Source of the DNA: Deltaproteobacteria bacterium
Lineage (GTDB): Bacteria > Desulfobacterota_D > UBA1144 > Nemesobacterales > UBA2774
Reading direction: 5' to 3'
Assembly (NCBI GenBank): GCA_040223695.1
Contig: JAVKFU010000015.1
Span: 294,534 to 358,533, forward strand
Length of the DNA stretch: 64,000 nt
The notes under the pieces were generated by a model, which was given only the letters and a program-made list of their open reading frames with translations, had not been told where the DNA came from and ran no database searches. Positions 38,149 to 45,869 of the stretch are shown here, one piece after another. The stretch's first letter is position 1. Every line of letters starts with the position of its first letter. The position numbers and the translations under genes are program-made.

Positions 38149-38621
38149 TTCCGTTACCTCATAATCTAAAATAGGTTTTACTAAAATGAATGTAATATAA
38201 TTGTTCCGGTCAATTTTTCAAGGTTTATATTAGATTAGATGCGCATTGAAACAATTGGTTTTACCTGCGGCCCGATGACTTGAATCTTAGAGGGGGGTCT
38301 AGCAAGAATACTAAATTCCATGTGGATTTCTAAAGAAAGAAGTTATGTGTAGTGGAAATAGTGGAAGGGGAAGTCTCGGAGCCATATGGTTTTGCAGACG
38401 ATAATTAGGGCTAAATCTATAAGTTAACATAATATATCTTATCGGACACTATGATTTATCATGTAATTTAGTAATTTAAGCCCTGGCTTTCAAAACCTCG
38501 TTCCACTAGCGCCATTAAGTTGATTTTCCAGAAGAGAATGCATTACAATAATATTAGTAAATCTATAATAACATAATAGAGAATAACTATAATCAAGTAC
38601 TTTAAATATATTTTTTTCGGC
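38149..38621. other. Gene-free AT-rich stretch
   Basis: No convincing ORF, RNA gene or strong hairpin is visible in these 473 bases. The last 120 bases are very AT-rich and probably hold the promoter of the lipoprotein gene that begins at 38622. Confidence 0.5.
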
Positions 38622-39041
38622 TTGCGAAAAAACCAAAGCACTAGCTTTGTTGGAATAGTAATTTGTTTAATTGTTATCGGCGCTTTTTTTATCGCATGTG
38701 ATGATAACAACAACCGTGAATGCGTAGAGCTTTCGAGCAATCAGGGCTTCCTTGAGCAGTTTGAGGGATGTCCCACTGATGGACTTGTTCAGGTCTGCAA
38801 CTCATATAGTTGTGGGTATTTTACCAATCCAATGGAACCTAATGTTTTCGTATTTATGCGACCTTCTCAATGCAAGCCACTCGATTGCTTCACTCTGGAA
38901 TGCGAGTTTAATCAACAAGAACCTGCGGATAGGCTTGTAACAGGAACAATTTCTGATTTAACCATACCTGTTATAACGGGGGCTCTGGAGTTTGAAGGGG
39001 AAATATTTCCGGACGTCGAATGCATAGTCATAGTTCCGTAA
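38622..39041 (+). CDS. Small Cys-rich putative lipoprotein
   Basis: The start is a TTG at 38622 (139 residues); no Shine-Dalgarno sequence or better start codon is visible, so the start is provisional. A basic n-region, hydrophobic core and lipobox FFIAC (Cys26) indicate a lipoprotein. The mature part holds about eight Cys residues (for example VCNSYSCGYF and CKPLDCFTLEC), which suggests disulfides in the periplasm or outside. No family is recognised. A gene-free stretch lies upstream, and its base composition is more AT-rich than that of its neighbours. Confidence 0.65.
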   Translation: MRKNQSTSFVGIVICLIVIGAFFIACDDNNNRECVELSSNQGFLEQFEGCPTDGLVQVCNSYSCGYFTNPMEPNVFVFMRPSQCKPLDCFTLECEFNQQEPADRLVTGTISDLTIPVITGALEFEGEIFPDVECIVIVP

Positions 39042-39120
39042 ATGGGCTTTTCCTCTTGTGGTTGGGGTTGGAAAACGTTTATTTAGAGTCTATCTCGGAT
39101 AAAAAATTGGTGAAACTATG

Positions 39121-39477
39121 CTAGTGCTGTTTTATGCGAAGCGCCGCTGTCATGGATGGATGAAAACTGCAGAAATAAGCTTCGTGCATATCCGCTTTGA
39201 CAACTGTCTGCCATTGTCCTTCCGCTTTGATGAGGCCCGAGTCCCAGCTTTCATCATCCGCTGTGACTGTATGTGGAACAAAATCGTAGTTTACCCACGT
39301 GATTGTATCTCCGGGCGCCACAGACAGCTCCTTGGGAGTGAATTCGAGATTACGTATCTCGACCACATGCTCCTTGCTTGTGGAATCACCAGCCTCAACA
39401 GGGTTCAACGAAGCACATACCAGGACTGCGGCTGCGATAACAGCCACAGTCCTAAGTGACGTCATTAGTAAGCCCAT
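39121..39477 (-). CDS. Secreted cupredoxin (type 1 blue copper protein)
   Basis: The 118-residue protein has a signal peptide ending near residue 29 (NPVEA-G) and one cupredoxin domain. All four type 1 copper ligands are present: His69 in FVPHTV, and Cys103, His106 and Met109 in YFCSFHPSMTA. It is an amicyanin- or plastocyanin-like periplasmic electron carrier. It lies six bases after the DUF4142 gene, so the two are cotranscribed. A second in-frame ATG at residue 5 is also possible. Confidence 0.92.
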   Translation of the reverse strand: MGLLMTSLRTVAVIAAAVLVCASLNPVEAGDSTSKEHVVEIRNLEFTPKELSVAPGDTITWVNYDFVPHTVTADDESWDSGLIKAEGQWQTVVKADMHEAYFCSFHPSMTAALRIKQH

Positions 39478-39483
39478 TCAATA

Positions 39484-40050
39484 TTATCCCTCTAGAGAAT
39501 TGACCATATTTTGGGCATGCTGCTCATGATTCTTGAAGATCACAAGGGCCTGCTCGAAAAGCTGTTTCATTTCAGGATTTTGAATGTTAGGTATGAACGT
39601 GCCTCCGACTAAGGCATTAACACTCTGATGGTATGCAAGCTCATTTTCCGCGTAGCGTTTGTCGAAAGCCTCCCCGCTCAAACCACTCATTTCCTCAACG
39701 AGCTTATCGGCCTGCTGATTAAGCTGCTGGCTAAGGAAATTGTCCTGCGGCTGGGCATTGAGCTTCTCGAGAAGAGCCAGGGCTTGCTCGTTGACCGCTG
39801 TGTGGTCCCGAATCATGGTTTCGGCGAATTCAATGACAGCAGGATTTTTAGATTTCGCGAACGCCAGGTGCGCATAGCGAATGTCAATCAAATCTGCCGT
39901 ATAGGCGACATGCGCTATCTCCAAATCATTAAGGTCGGCGGGAGACGGAGCCTTTTCAGCCTTTACTACTGGGACTGAGAAGGCCGCAAAAAGCATCGTT
40001 AACATCAATACACTTGCGATTACTGATCTTACAACAGTTGTGTTACTCAT
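39484..40050 (-). CDS. Exported DUF4142-family protein
   Basis: The 188-residue protein has a signal peptide (cleavage near residue 31, VKAEKAP) and a ferritin-like helical DUF4142 domain. Characteristic features are IAHVAYTADLIDIRYAHLA, FAETMIRDHTAVNEQAL and the C-terminal HEQHAQNMVNSL. The domain is sometimes linked to metal or stress resistance; its function is unknown. AGGAGG lies nine bases before the ATG. Pairing with a cupredoxin suggests a periplasmic redox or metal role. Confidence 0.88.
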   Translation of the reverse strand: MSNTTVVRSVIASVLMLTMLFAAFSVPVVKAEKAPSPADLNDLEIAHVAYTADLIDIRYAHLAFAKSKNPAVIEFAETMIRDHTAVNEQALALLEKLNAQPQDNFLSQQLNQQADKLVEEMSGLSGEAFDKRYAENELAYHQSVNALVGGTFIPNIQNPEMKQLFEQALVIFKNHEQHAQNMVNSLEG

Positions 40051-40254
40051 GGTAGTGTTTACCTCCTAAATTTATTGGGTTTAATCAGATGTTCTCTATT
40101 CTTATAGATACATCACGCCGCACGAAAGATGCATCGTAGTGCCCGAACACTTTTAGATTCTAGAATAATCGGCACTTTTATCTCTTAACTATTTTCCGAC
40201 TGTCTTGTTATTAAGACTTAGTTTTAAAAAGCAAACCGGGTAGAATTGATTGTC

Positions 40255-40974
40255 ATGAAACTGGAAGGAAAAACGGCGGTTATTACAGGCGGTAGTAAAG
40301 GAATCGGAAAAGGAGTAGCCGAGGCTTATTTAAAGGAAGGAGCTTCGGTCTTGATTTGCGGGCGCAATGAACTGAATCTGAAATCCGCCTGTAATAAATT
40401 GGCTGAATTTGGAGATATAGACTACATAGTGGCGGATATTGCCGATAAGGAAGATGTCGCGCGCCTCGCTAAAGAGACCGGCCAAAAATGGAAGACGCTA
40501 AATATTCTCGTAAATAACGCCAGCATTCTGGGCGTGAGGTCGCCGATAATGGAATACCCTGAAGATGTCTGGGAGGAAGTCGTACATGTAAACCTGAACG
40601 CTCAGTTTTTCGTGACAAAGGCTCTTCTCCCTTTATTAAAAAAATCTAAAAATTGCTCTGTTATAAATGTGAGCTCAAGCGTAGGAAGAAAGGGAAAAAA
40701 GGAATGGGGAGCGTATGCAGCGTCCAAATTCGGGGTCGAAGCGCTTACACAGGTGCTGGCGGCTGAAATGGAATCTACAGGTCTCAGAGTGAACTCGGTG
40801 AATCCGGGCGGAACGAGGACCGATATGAGATCCGACGCCTATCCTGATGAAGACCCTCAGACACTGCCCACGCCTGAAGACATATCCCCCGTTTTTGTAT
40901 ATCTGGCTTCGGATGAATCGATTGGAGTTTCGGGTAAGGAATTTAATGCCCGTGAATGGATCGGGGCTGATTAA
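40255..40974 (+). CDS. Short-chain dehydrogenase/reductase
   Basis: The 239-residue protein from ATG 40255 (an in-frame TTG lies at 40246) is a classical SDR: TGGSKGIGKG at about 12-21, NNAS, NVSSS with the catalytic Ser, and YAASK with Tyr and Lys. The substrate is unknown. A TAGAAT -10 box at 40241-40246 places the predicted start point two bases before the ATG, and no Shine-Dalgarno sequence is seen. Confidence 0.92.
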   Translation: MKLEGKTAVITGGSKGIGKGVAEAYLKEGASVLICGRNELNLKSACNKLAEFGDIDYIVADIADKEDVARLAKETGQKWKTLNILVNNASILGVRSPIMEYPEDVWEEVVHVNLNAQFFVTKALLPLLKKSKNCSVINVSSSVGRKGKKEWGAYAASKFGVEALTQVLAAEMESTGLRVNSVNPGGTRTDMRSDAYPDEDPQTLPTPEDISPVFVYLASDESIGVSGKEFNAREWIGAD

Positions 40975-41137
40975 ATTCGCTTTTTATTTTTTTATCACCC
41001 CCTACATTTATAATAATAGTAACTTTAGTCAGTTTTTGAGTAGAAATAAAAATCTAGAATATACATTATATGTGTATTGCAACCTATTATATAGACAGAA
41101 GATATTGTAGAGTTGTGTGTCAGGCGACAATATTCAT

Positions 41138-41175
41138 ATTTTACATTAAGTATATTCATGTATTAAATGTAAAAT
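41138..41175. terminator. Inverted repeat between convergent genes
   Basis: ATTTTACATT (41138-41147) and AATGTAAAAT (41166-41175) form a perfect 10-bp inverted repeat with an 18-base loop. It lies in the 272-base gap between the convergent SDR and lutC genes. The stem is A/T-rich and has no clear T-run, so it is a weak candidate for a two-way terminator. Confidence 0.35.
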
Positions 41176-41246
41176 AAAGTGTAACAAGCCAATAATACTG
41201 ATTAATATTTATAGGATTTTTGGTAAGGGGGCGGTATTAAAAGGAA

Positions 41247-41948
41247 TCAGGCAGTCAGTACTACGTATAGCTCTTTGGGGCCGTGTACGCCGAGTGTCAA
41301 ATTAAGCTCTATATCTGCCGTTCTGCTCGGACCTGTGATGAAAGTCATACAGCTTGTAATGCCTTTATCAGTATCAAGTTTATGTTTAAGTATAACGAAT
41401 AACTCATTGATATTACGTACTATATTCTCTTTCCTCAGGACCGCAATGTGTATGGGAGGGAGAAGAGATACGCTCCGGGGCTTATTTTTGTCCGTTAAAA
41501 GGACGAGTGTCCCCGTATCGGCTATCGCGTAGTCAGCTTCGGTTATGCCGATACCCCCTTTTGCTATCCTGTTCTTACTCTTAGCCGTCACTGTTTTGAG
41601 TCCTTTATCCCTGAGATGCTTTTTCACTCCCAATTTTTTTAGAAAATCGGACTCCCATACGGCAAATGACGATATTCTTTTCCTGGCTACAAGATCAATG
41701 AGAAAGCCGTTTATATCATCCTGGTCTGCCGTATCGTAAATCTGACTGTTTACATTAATTGCCTCTCTTATAAATTGTTCTGCCAGCTCTTCTTTATTTT
41801 GTCCGTTTTTAACTAAGATTTCCTCCGCTTCCTTCTTGAAATCCCGCTCCTTGTGGAAATAAGCTTCTTCATCTTCTTTAAGGTCTGAGGAGCCGTACAG
41901 CCCCTTTCTGATCTTATACAATATTTCCTCTCGTGATCCGTTTTTCAT
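41247..41948 (-). CDS. lutC: Lactate utilization protein C (LUD domain)
   Basis: The 233-residue LutC/YkgG protein has the LUD-domain motifs GIGITEADYAIADTGTLVLL, LLPPIHIAVL and the FITGPSRTADIELNLTLGVHG ending. With LutA and LutB it forms the L-lactate dehydrogenase complex that feeds pyruvate. It lies 26 bases after lutB. Confidence 0.95.
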   Translation of the reverse strand: MKNGSREEILYKIRKGLYGSSDLKEDEEAYFHKERDFKKEAEEILVKNGQNKEELAEQFIREAINVNSQIYDTADQDDINGFLIDLVARKRISSFAVWESDFLKKLGVKKHLRDKGLKTVTAKSKNRIAKGGIGITEADYAIADTGTLVLLTDKNKPRSVSLLPPIHIAVLRKENIVRNINELFVILKHKLDTDKGITSCMTFITGPSRTADIELNLTLGVHGPKELYVVLTA

Positions 41949-41974
41949 TTTGTTCTTTACAGCGGGCAGGCCCC

Positions 41975-43411
41975 CTACCCTGTTTCCTGTTTAATTTTTT
42001 TCCATCTTTCTCTGAATGAGGTTTTAGCGATAGCGGGAAAGTCCCTCTCGTCGGTCCACTTTGAAAAAGGGAACGGTAGAGAACGCAGGGATCCGTTGCC
42101 GCTTCTCCAGGGCAATTGCAGGTAATATGAGATTTTTGAAGTGAGATTGTAGAAGTTTTTACTGGTTACGATATATCTCCATAACCTGACAGAAATTTTC
42201 TCAATCATCGCCCCCCCTGCCCCGTAATTCTCTTTTTTCGATTCCACGACTTTATGCCTGAGCTCGAGCAGTACCCTGGGGAAATCTATTTTTACCGGGC
42301 ACACGTCACGGCACGCTCCGCAGAGGGAGGACGCGAAGGGAAGCTCGGGGGCACTGTCGATTCCCATAAGCTGAGGGTTAATTATCGCTCCTATCGGCCC
42401 TGAATAGACCCAGCCGTACGAATGCCCGCCTACCTGCCTGTAAACGGGGCAGTTATTGAGACAGGCGCCGCACCTTATGCAGTAAAGAGACTCTCTCGTC
42501 TCTTCAGACGCCAGTATGCGTGATCTGCCGTTATCCAGAAGGACCAGATGAAACTCCTCGGGCCCGTCGATATCCGTTTCTCTTCTTGGGCCTGTAATGA
42601 AGGAGACGTAGGTGGAGGATTTCTGTCCTGTGGCGCTTCTGGCCAAAAGCGTGAGGAAAAGCGACAGGTCCTCGTAGCGGGGAATTGTCTTCTCTATACC
42701 CATGAGGGCGACATGAACTGGCGGCACGGTCGTAGTCAAGCGGGCATTCCCCTCGTTCTCCACTATCACGATTGTGCCCGTATCGGCGACCCCGAAGTTC
42801 GCTCCGGATATGCCCATACCCGCGTTGAGGAATTCACCTCTAAGCTTCTCCCGCGCTACCTTTGTAAGCTCCTCGGGCTCGCTTAAATAGGGAATGCCGA
42901 ATTTTTCGGAGAACAGCTTCGATATGTCGTCTTTGGTCTTGTGTATAGCCGGAGCGATTATATGGGACGGATGTTCTCCGGCAAGCTGGATGATGTACTC
43001 TCCAAGGTCGGTCTCTACGGCCCTTATGCCGGCGCGCTCGAGATTCGCGTTAAGCTCGATCTCCTCTGTCGCCATCGATTTACTCTTTACAGCGGACTTT
43101 ACGTCGTTTCGTATAGCGATATCGACTATTATACGGCAGGCTTCATCCGCGTCCCCGGCCCAATGGACATGACCCCCTGCCCTTCTTACGCTCTCTTCAA
43201 GCTCGCACAGGTACTTGTCGAGGTTTGCGATTGTCTCTTTTTTTATATCCCTTCCGCGCGCCCTCAGGGTCTCCCAGTCGGCGACCTCTCCACTCGCCTT
43301 GTTTCTGGCGGACCTGAATCGGTTCGTTACATTTACGAGCGCGTGCTGCAGCTTTTTATCCTCAAGCGCTCTGGCCGAATCTTTTTCAAATCTTACTTTT
43401 TCAAATCCCAT
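41975..43411 (-). CDS. lutB: Lactate utilization protein B (4Fe-4S, LUD domain)
   Basis: The 478-residue LutB/YkgF protein has an N-terminal LUD domain (GISGANFGVADTGTIVIVEN; TGPRRETDIDGPEE) and two ferredoxin-type 4Fe-4S motifs, CIRCGACLNNCPVY and CGACRDVCPVK, followed by a hydrophobic-basic tail. It is the iron-sulfur subunit of the lactate oxidation complex. Its stop is 26 bases upstream of lutC. Confidence 0.95.
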   Translation of the reverse strand: MGFEKVRFEKDSARALEDKKLQHALVNVTNRFRSARNKASGEVADWETLRARGRDIKKETIANLDKYLCELEESVRRAGGHVHWAGDADEACRIIVDIAIRNDVKSAVKSKSMATEEIELNANLERAGIRAVETDLGEYIIQLAGEHPSHIIAPAIHKTKDDISKLFSEKFGIPYLSEPEELTKVAREKLRGEFLNAGMGISGANFGVADTGTIVIVENEGNARLTTTVPPVHVALMGIEKTIPRYEDLSLFLTLLARSATGQKSSTYVSFITGPRRETDIDGPEEFHLVLLDNGRSRILASEETRESLYCIRCGACLNNCPVYRQVGGHSYGWVYSGPIGAIINPQLMGIDSAPELPFASSLCGACRDVCPVKIDFPRVLLELRHKVVESKKENYGAGGAMIEKISVRLWRYIVTSKNFYNLTSKISYYLQLPWRSGNGSLRSLPFPFSKWTDERDFPAIAKTSFRERWKKIKQETG

Positions 43412-43422
43412 AATGTTTCTCT

Positions 43423-44178
43423 TTATTCGCTCTCGTTATTCCGGCTCGCAAGGAGCTCGGCAATATGCATTACCCTTACGGGGATTTTGCGCCTGCTGAG
43501 CGCCCCTCCGATATTCATCAGGCAGCCCATATCGGAAGAAACGACTGTATCGGCACCGCTGTTTAAGATGCATTCTATTTTTTCATCCAGCATGGAGACC
43601 GAAACCCTGGGAAACTTTATTGAGAATGTGCCGCCGAATCCGCAGCAGGAGTCATGCATCTCCATCTCCCTTAACTCCGTACCCTCTACACCCTCTATGA
43701 GTTTTCTCGGCTCGTCCCTTACCCCAAGCTCCCTCAACAGGTGGCACGAGTCGTGGTACGTCACGACCCCTTTATACCGGGCCCCCACATCGGTTTTTTT
43801 CAGAATCTTTACAAGAAATTCCGTAAATTCATATGTTCGTCCAGATATATTATGCGCTTTATCCAATAATACCGGTGTATTATGAAATAGTTCCTTATAA
43901 AACACTTTAAGCATGGTAGCACACGACCCGGAGGGGCAAACTATATACGAATCTTCCCCGGAGCCGTCGAGAGCCTTGTCGAAGACGGACAGGAAACGCT
44001 CGGCGACAGCCCTGGCGTCCTCGCGGTGTCCGCTGTTGAACGCAGGCTGACCGCAGCATGTCTGATCCTCGGGAAATTCCACATCAACGCCCAGTCTTCT
44101 GAGCACGGTGACCATATTTTCACCTACTTGAGGGAAAAAAGTATCTACGAGGCAGGTTATGAATAGATATGCTTTCAT
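43423..44178 (-). CDS. lutA: Lactate utilization protein A (CCG-domain oxidoreductase)
   Basis: The 251-residue LutA/YkgE protein carries two CCG-type cysteine-rich motifs, DQTCCGQPAFNSGH and HDSCCGFGGTFSIKFP, like GlpC and heterodisulfide reductase HdrB subunits. It is the first gene of lutABC, divergent from the isochorismatase-like gene. A TATAAA lies 17 bases upstream of the ATG and no ribosome-binding site is seen. Confidence 0.94.
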   Translation of the reverse strand: MKAYLFITCLVDTFFPQVGENMVTVLRRLGVDVEFPEDQTCCGQPAFNSGHREDARAVAERFLSVFDKALDGSGEDSYIVCPSGSCATMLKVFYKELFHNTPVLLDKAHNISGRTYEFTEFLVKILKKTDVGARYKGVVTYHDSCHLLRELGVRDEPRKLIEGVEGTELREMEMHDSCCGFGGTFSIKFPRVSVSMLDEKIECILNSGADTVVSSDMGCLMNIGGALSRRKIPVRVMHIAELLASRNNESE

Positions 44179-44331
44179 GTCGCACTTGTCGCGTCTTTAT
44201 ATAGCCGACTCTTTCATTATCATCGATGAAATCGAGTATTTCAATTATGAGAGATGATTTCAATCTGTTATTTTATGGGCATACAGCTAAAATTATTGCT
44301 AGAGCCGATTGTAGGCAAGAGGATTTAAATA

Positions 44332-45399
44332 ATGAAGACAAATGAGCTACCTCTTCCGCCGCACTACAAGCCCGGCAAGACGGGGGAGGTATGGAGAGTA
44401 GAATATCAAAAATTATCCGGGCTCGCCGCCGAGTGGGCCTCTGCTCACAGCCTGCGCTCCGCGTCGGAGGATACATATAAGATCGTTTTAATAATCGTGG
44501 ACGCTCAGAATACCTTTTGCATTCCGGGATTCGAGCTCTATGTGGGCGGACGCTCCGGGACGGGCGCCGTGGATGATAACGTCAGGCTCGCTCAGTTCAT
44601 TTACAAAAACCTCCACAGGATTACCGAGATCGTTCCCACCCTGGATACTCATCAGGCGATGCAGGTCTTTCACCCCGTATTTTTCGTAGACGAACGCGGC
44701 CGACATCCTGAGCCCTATACGTTTATCTCGGTTCAGGATATTGAGGAAGGAAGATGGAAATTCAACAGGAGGCTCAGCCGAAATCTCGATTACGACGACA
44801 AATTCATAGAGCAGCACCTGCTCCACTACGTAAGGGAGCTTAAAGAGTCGGGGAAATACGAACTGACAGTGTGGCCGTACCACGCAATGCTCGGCGGTAT
44901 AGGACACGCGCTCGTTTCCTCAATCGAAGAGGCTCTGTTTTTCCACACCATAGCCAGGGACAGCCAGCCTGATATTCATGTTAAGGGCGACCATCCCTTA
45001 ACGGAGCACTATTCCGTGCTCGGTCCCGAAGTGTCGGCGGGGCCCGAGGGGAAACCTCTCTCACTCAGGAAGGAGTCCCTCTTTCAGAAACCCGCCGCGT
45101 CCGAAGCTGTCTTCGGGAAGCTCGAATATTTCGATGCGGTGATAATAGCGGGTCAGGCGAAGAGCCACTGTGTAGCCTGGACCGTAAGCGATCTGCTGAA
45201 AAAGCTCAAGACACAGGATAGAAGCCTTATGGAGAGGATATATCTCCTTGAAGACTGCACTTCGCCTGTTGTCGTTCCCGGAGGTATCGACTATACCGGG
45301 GAGGCGGAGAGGGCGTTCGATGATTTTTCAAAGGCCGGGATGAATATAGTCCGCTCGACCGACCCTGTTGAAAGCTGGCCGGGGATAAAATTCCGATAG
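44332..45399 (+). CDS. Isochorismatase/nicotinamidase-like cysteine hydrolase (long form)
   Basis: The 355-residue protein has the catalytic Asp57 in IIVDAQNTFC, a candidate Lys218 in HVKGDHPLTEHYSVLGPE and the nucleophilic Cys280 in GQAKSHCVAW, which together form the D-K-C triad. A THQAMQVFHPVFF segment resembles the metal-site DxHxxxxxxFH of nicotinamidases. It is longer than typical nicotinamidase (about 200 residues). The likely reaction is amide hydrolysis of nicotinamide or a similar compound; the substrate is not decided. AGAGGA lies nine bases before the ATG. Confidence 0.8.
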   Translation: MKTNELPLPPHYKPGKTGEVWRVEYQKLSGLAAEWASAHSLRSASEDTYKIVLIIVDAQNTFCIPGFELYVGGRSGTGAVDDNVRLAQFIYKNLHRITEIVPTLDTHQAMQVFHPVFFVDERGRHPEPYTFISVQDIEEGRWKFNRRLSRNLDYDDKFIEQHLLHYVRELKESGKYELTVWPYHAMLGGIGHALVSSIEEALFFHTIARDSQPDIHVKGDHPLTEHYSVLGPEVSAGPEGKPLSLRKESLFQKPAASEAVFGKLEYFDAVIIAGQAKSHCVAWTVSDLLKKLKTQDRSLMERIYLLEDCTSPVVVPGGIDYTGEAERAFDDFSKAGMNIVRSTDPVESWPGIKFR

Positions 45400-45472
45400 A
45401 GCATCCGCGCCCTTATGTTATATTTAAACTGACGGTTCATATAACGTAATACCCTGATACCGGGAGGCAGAT

Positions 45473-45814
45473 ATGAGTTCCATATTCACCAAGATAATCG
45501 ATAAGGATATCCCGGCTGCAATTGTGTATGAAGACGATAAGTGTATCGCGTTCAGGGATATTGATCCCAAGGCCCCCGTGCATATACTCATCGTCACCAA
45601 AAAGGAGATCCGCTCCATGGCCGAAGTGACCGATCAGGATAAAGAGCTTCTCGGTCATATGATGATAAAGGCCGCTCAGATAGCCAGAGAGCAGGGAATT
45701 TCGGACTCGGGTTACCGGCTGGTCATAAATACGAACAAGGAAGGCGGCCAGGAGGTTTACCACGTCCACATGCATATCCTGGGCGGCAGACAGATGGAAT
45801 GGCCTCCGGGATAA
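45473..45814 (+). CDS. HIT-family (HINT-like) nucleotide hydrolase
   Basis: The 113-residue protein has the histidine triad His97-Val-His99-Met-His101 in EVYHVHMHILGG, the length and ending of HINT-branch proteins. These hydrolyse adenosine 5'-phosphoramidates. The start is well marked by GGGAGG five bases before the ATG. Confidence 0.95.
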   Translation: MSSIFTKIIDKDIPAAIVYEDDKCIAFRDIDPKAPVHILIVTKKEIRSMAEVTDQDKELLGHMMIKAAQIAREQGISDSGYRLVINTNKEGGQEVYHVHMHILGGRQMEWPPG

Positions 45815-45869
45815 ACTGCTGTGAATTGCTACGGGATAACGGGTTTTGAAACCGGATAATCAAGCGGGG

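Noticed and set aside
38480-38560. A tRNA-like stretch in the gap before the small lipoprotein
   Set aside because: The sequence has a GAGG-TTTT-GAAA-like piece but no acceptor stem or cloverleaf can be folded.
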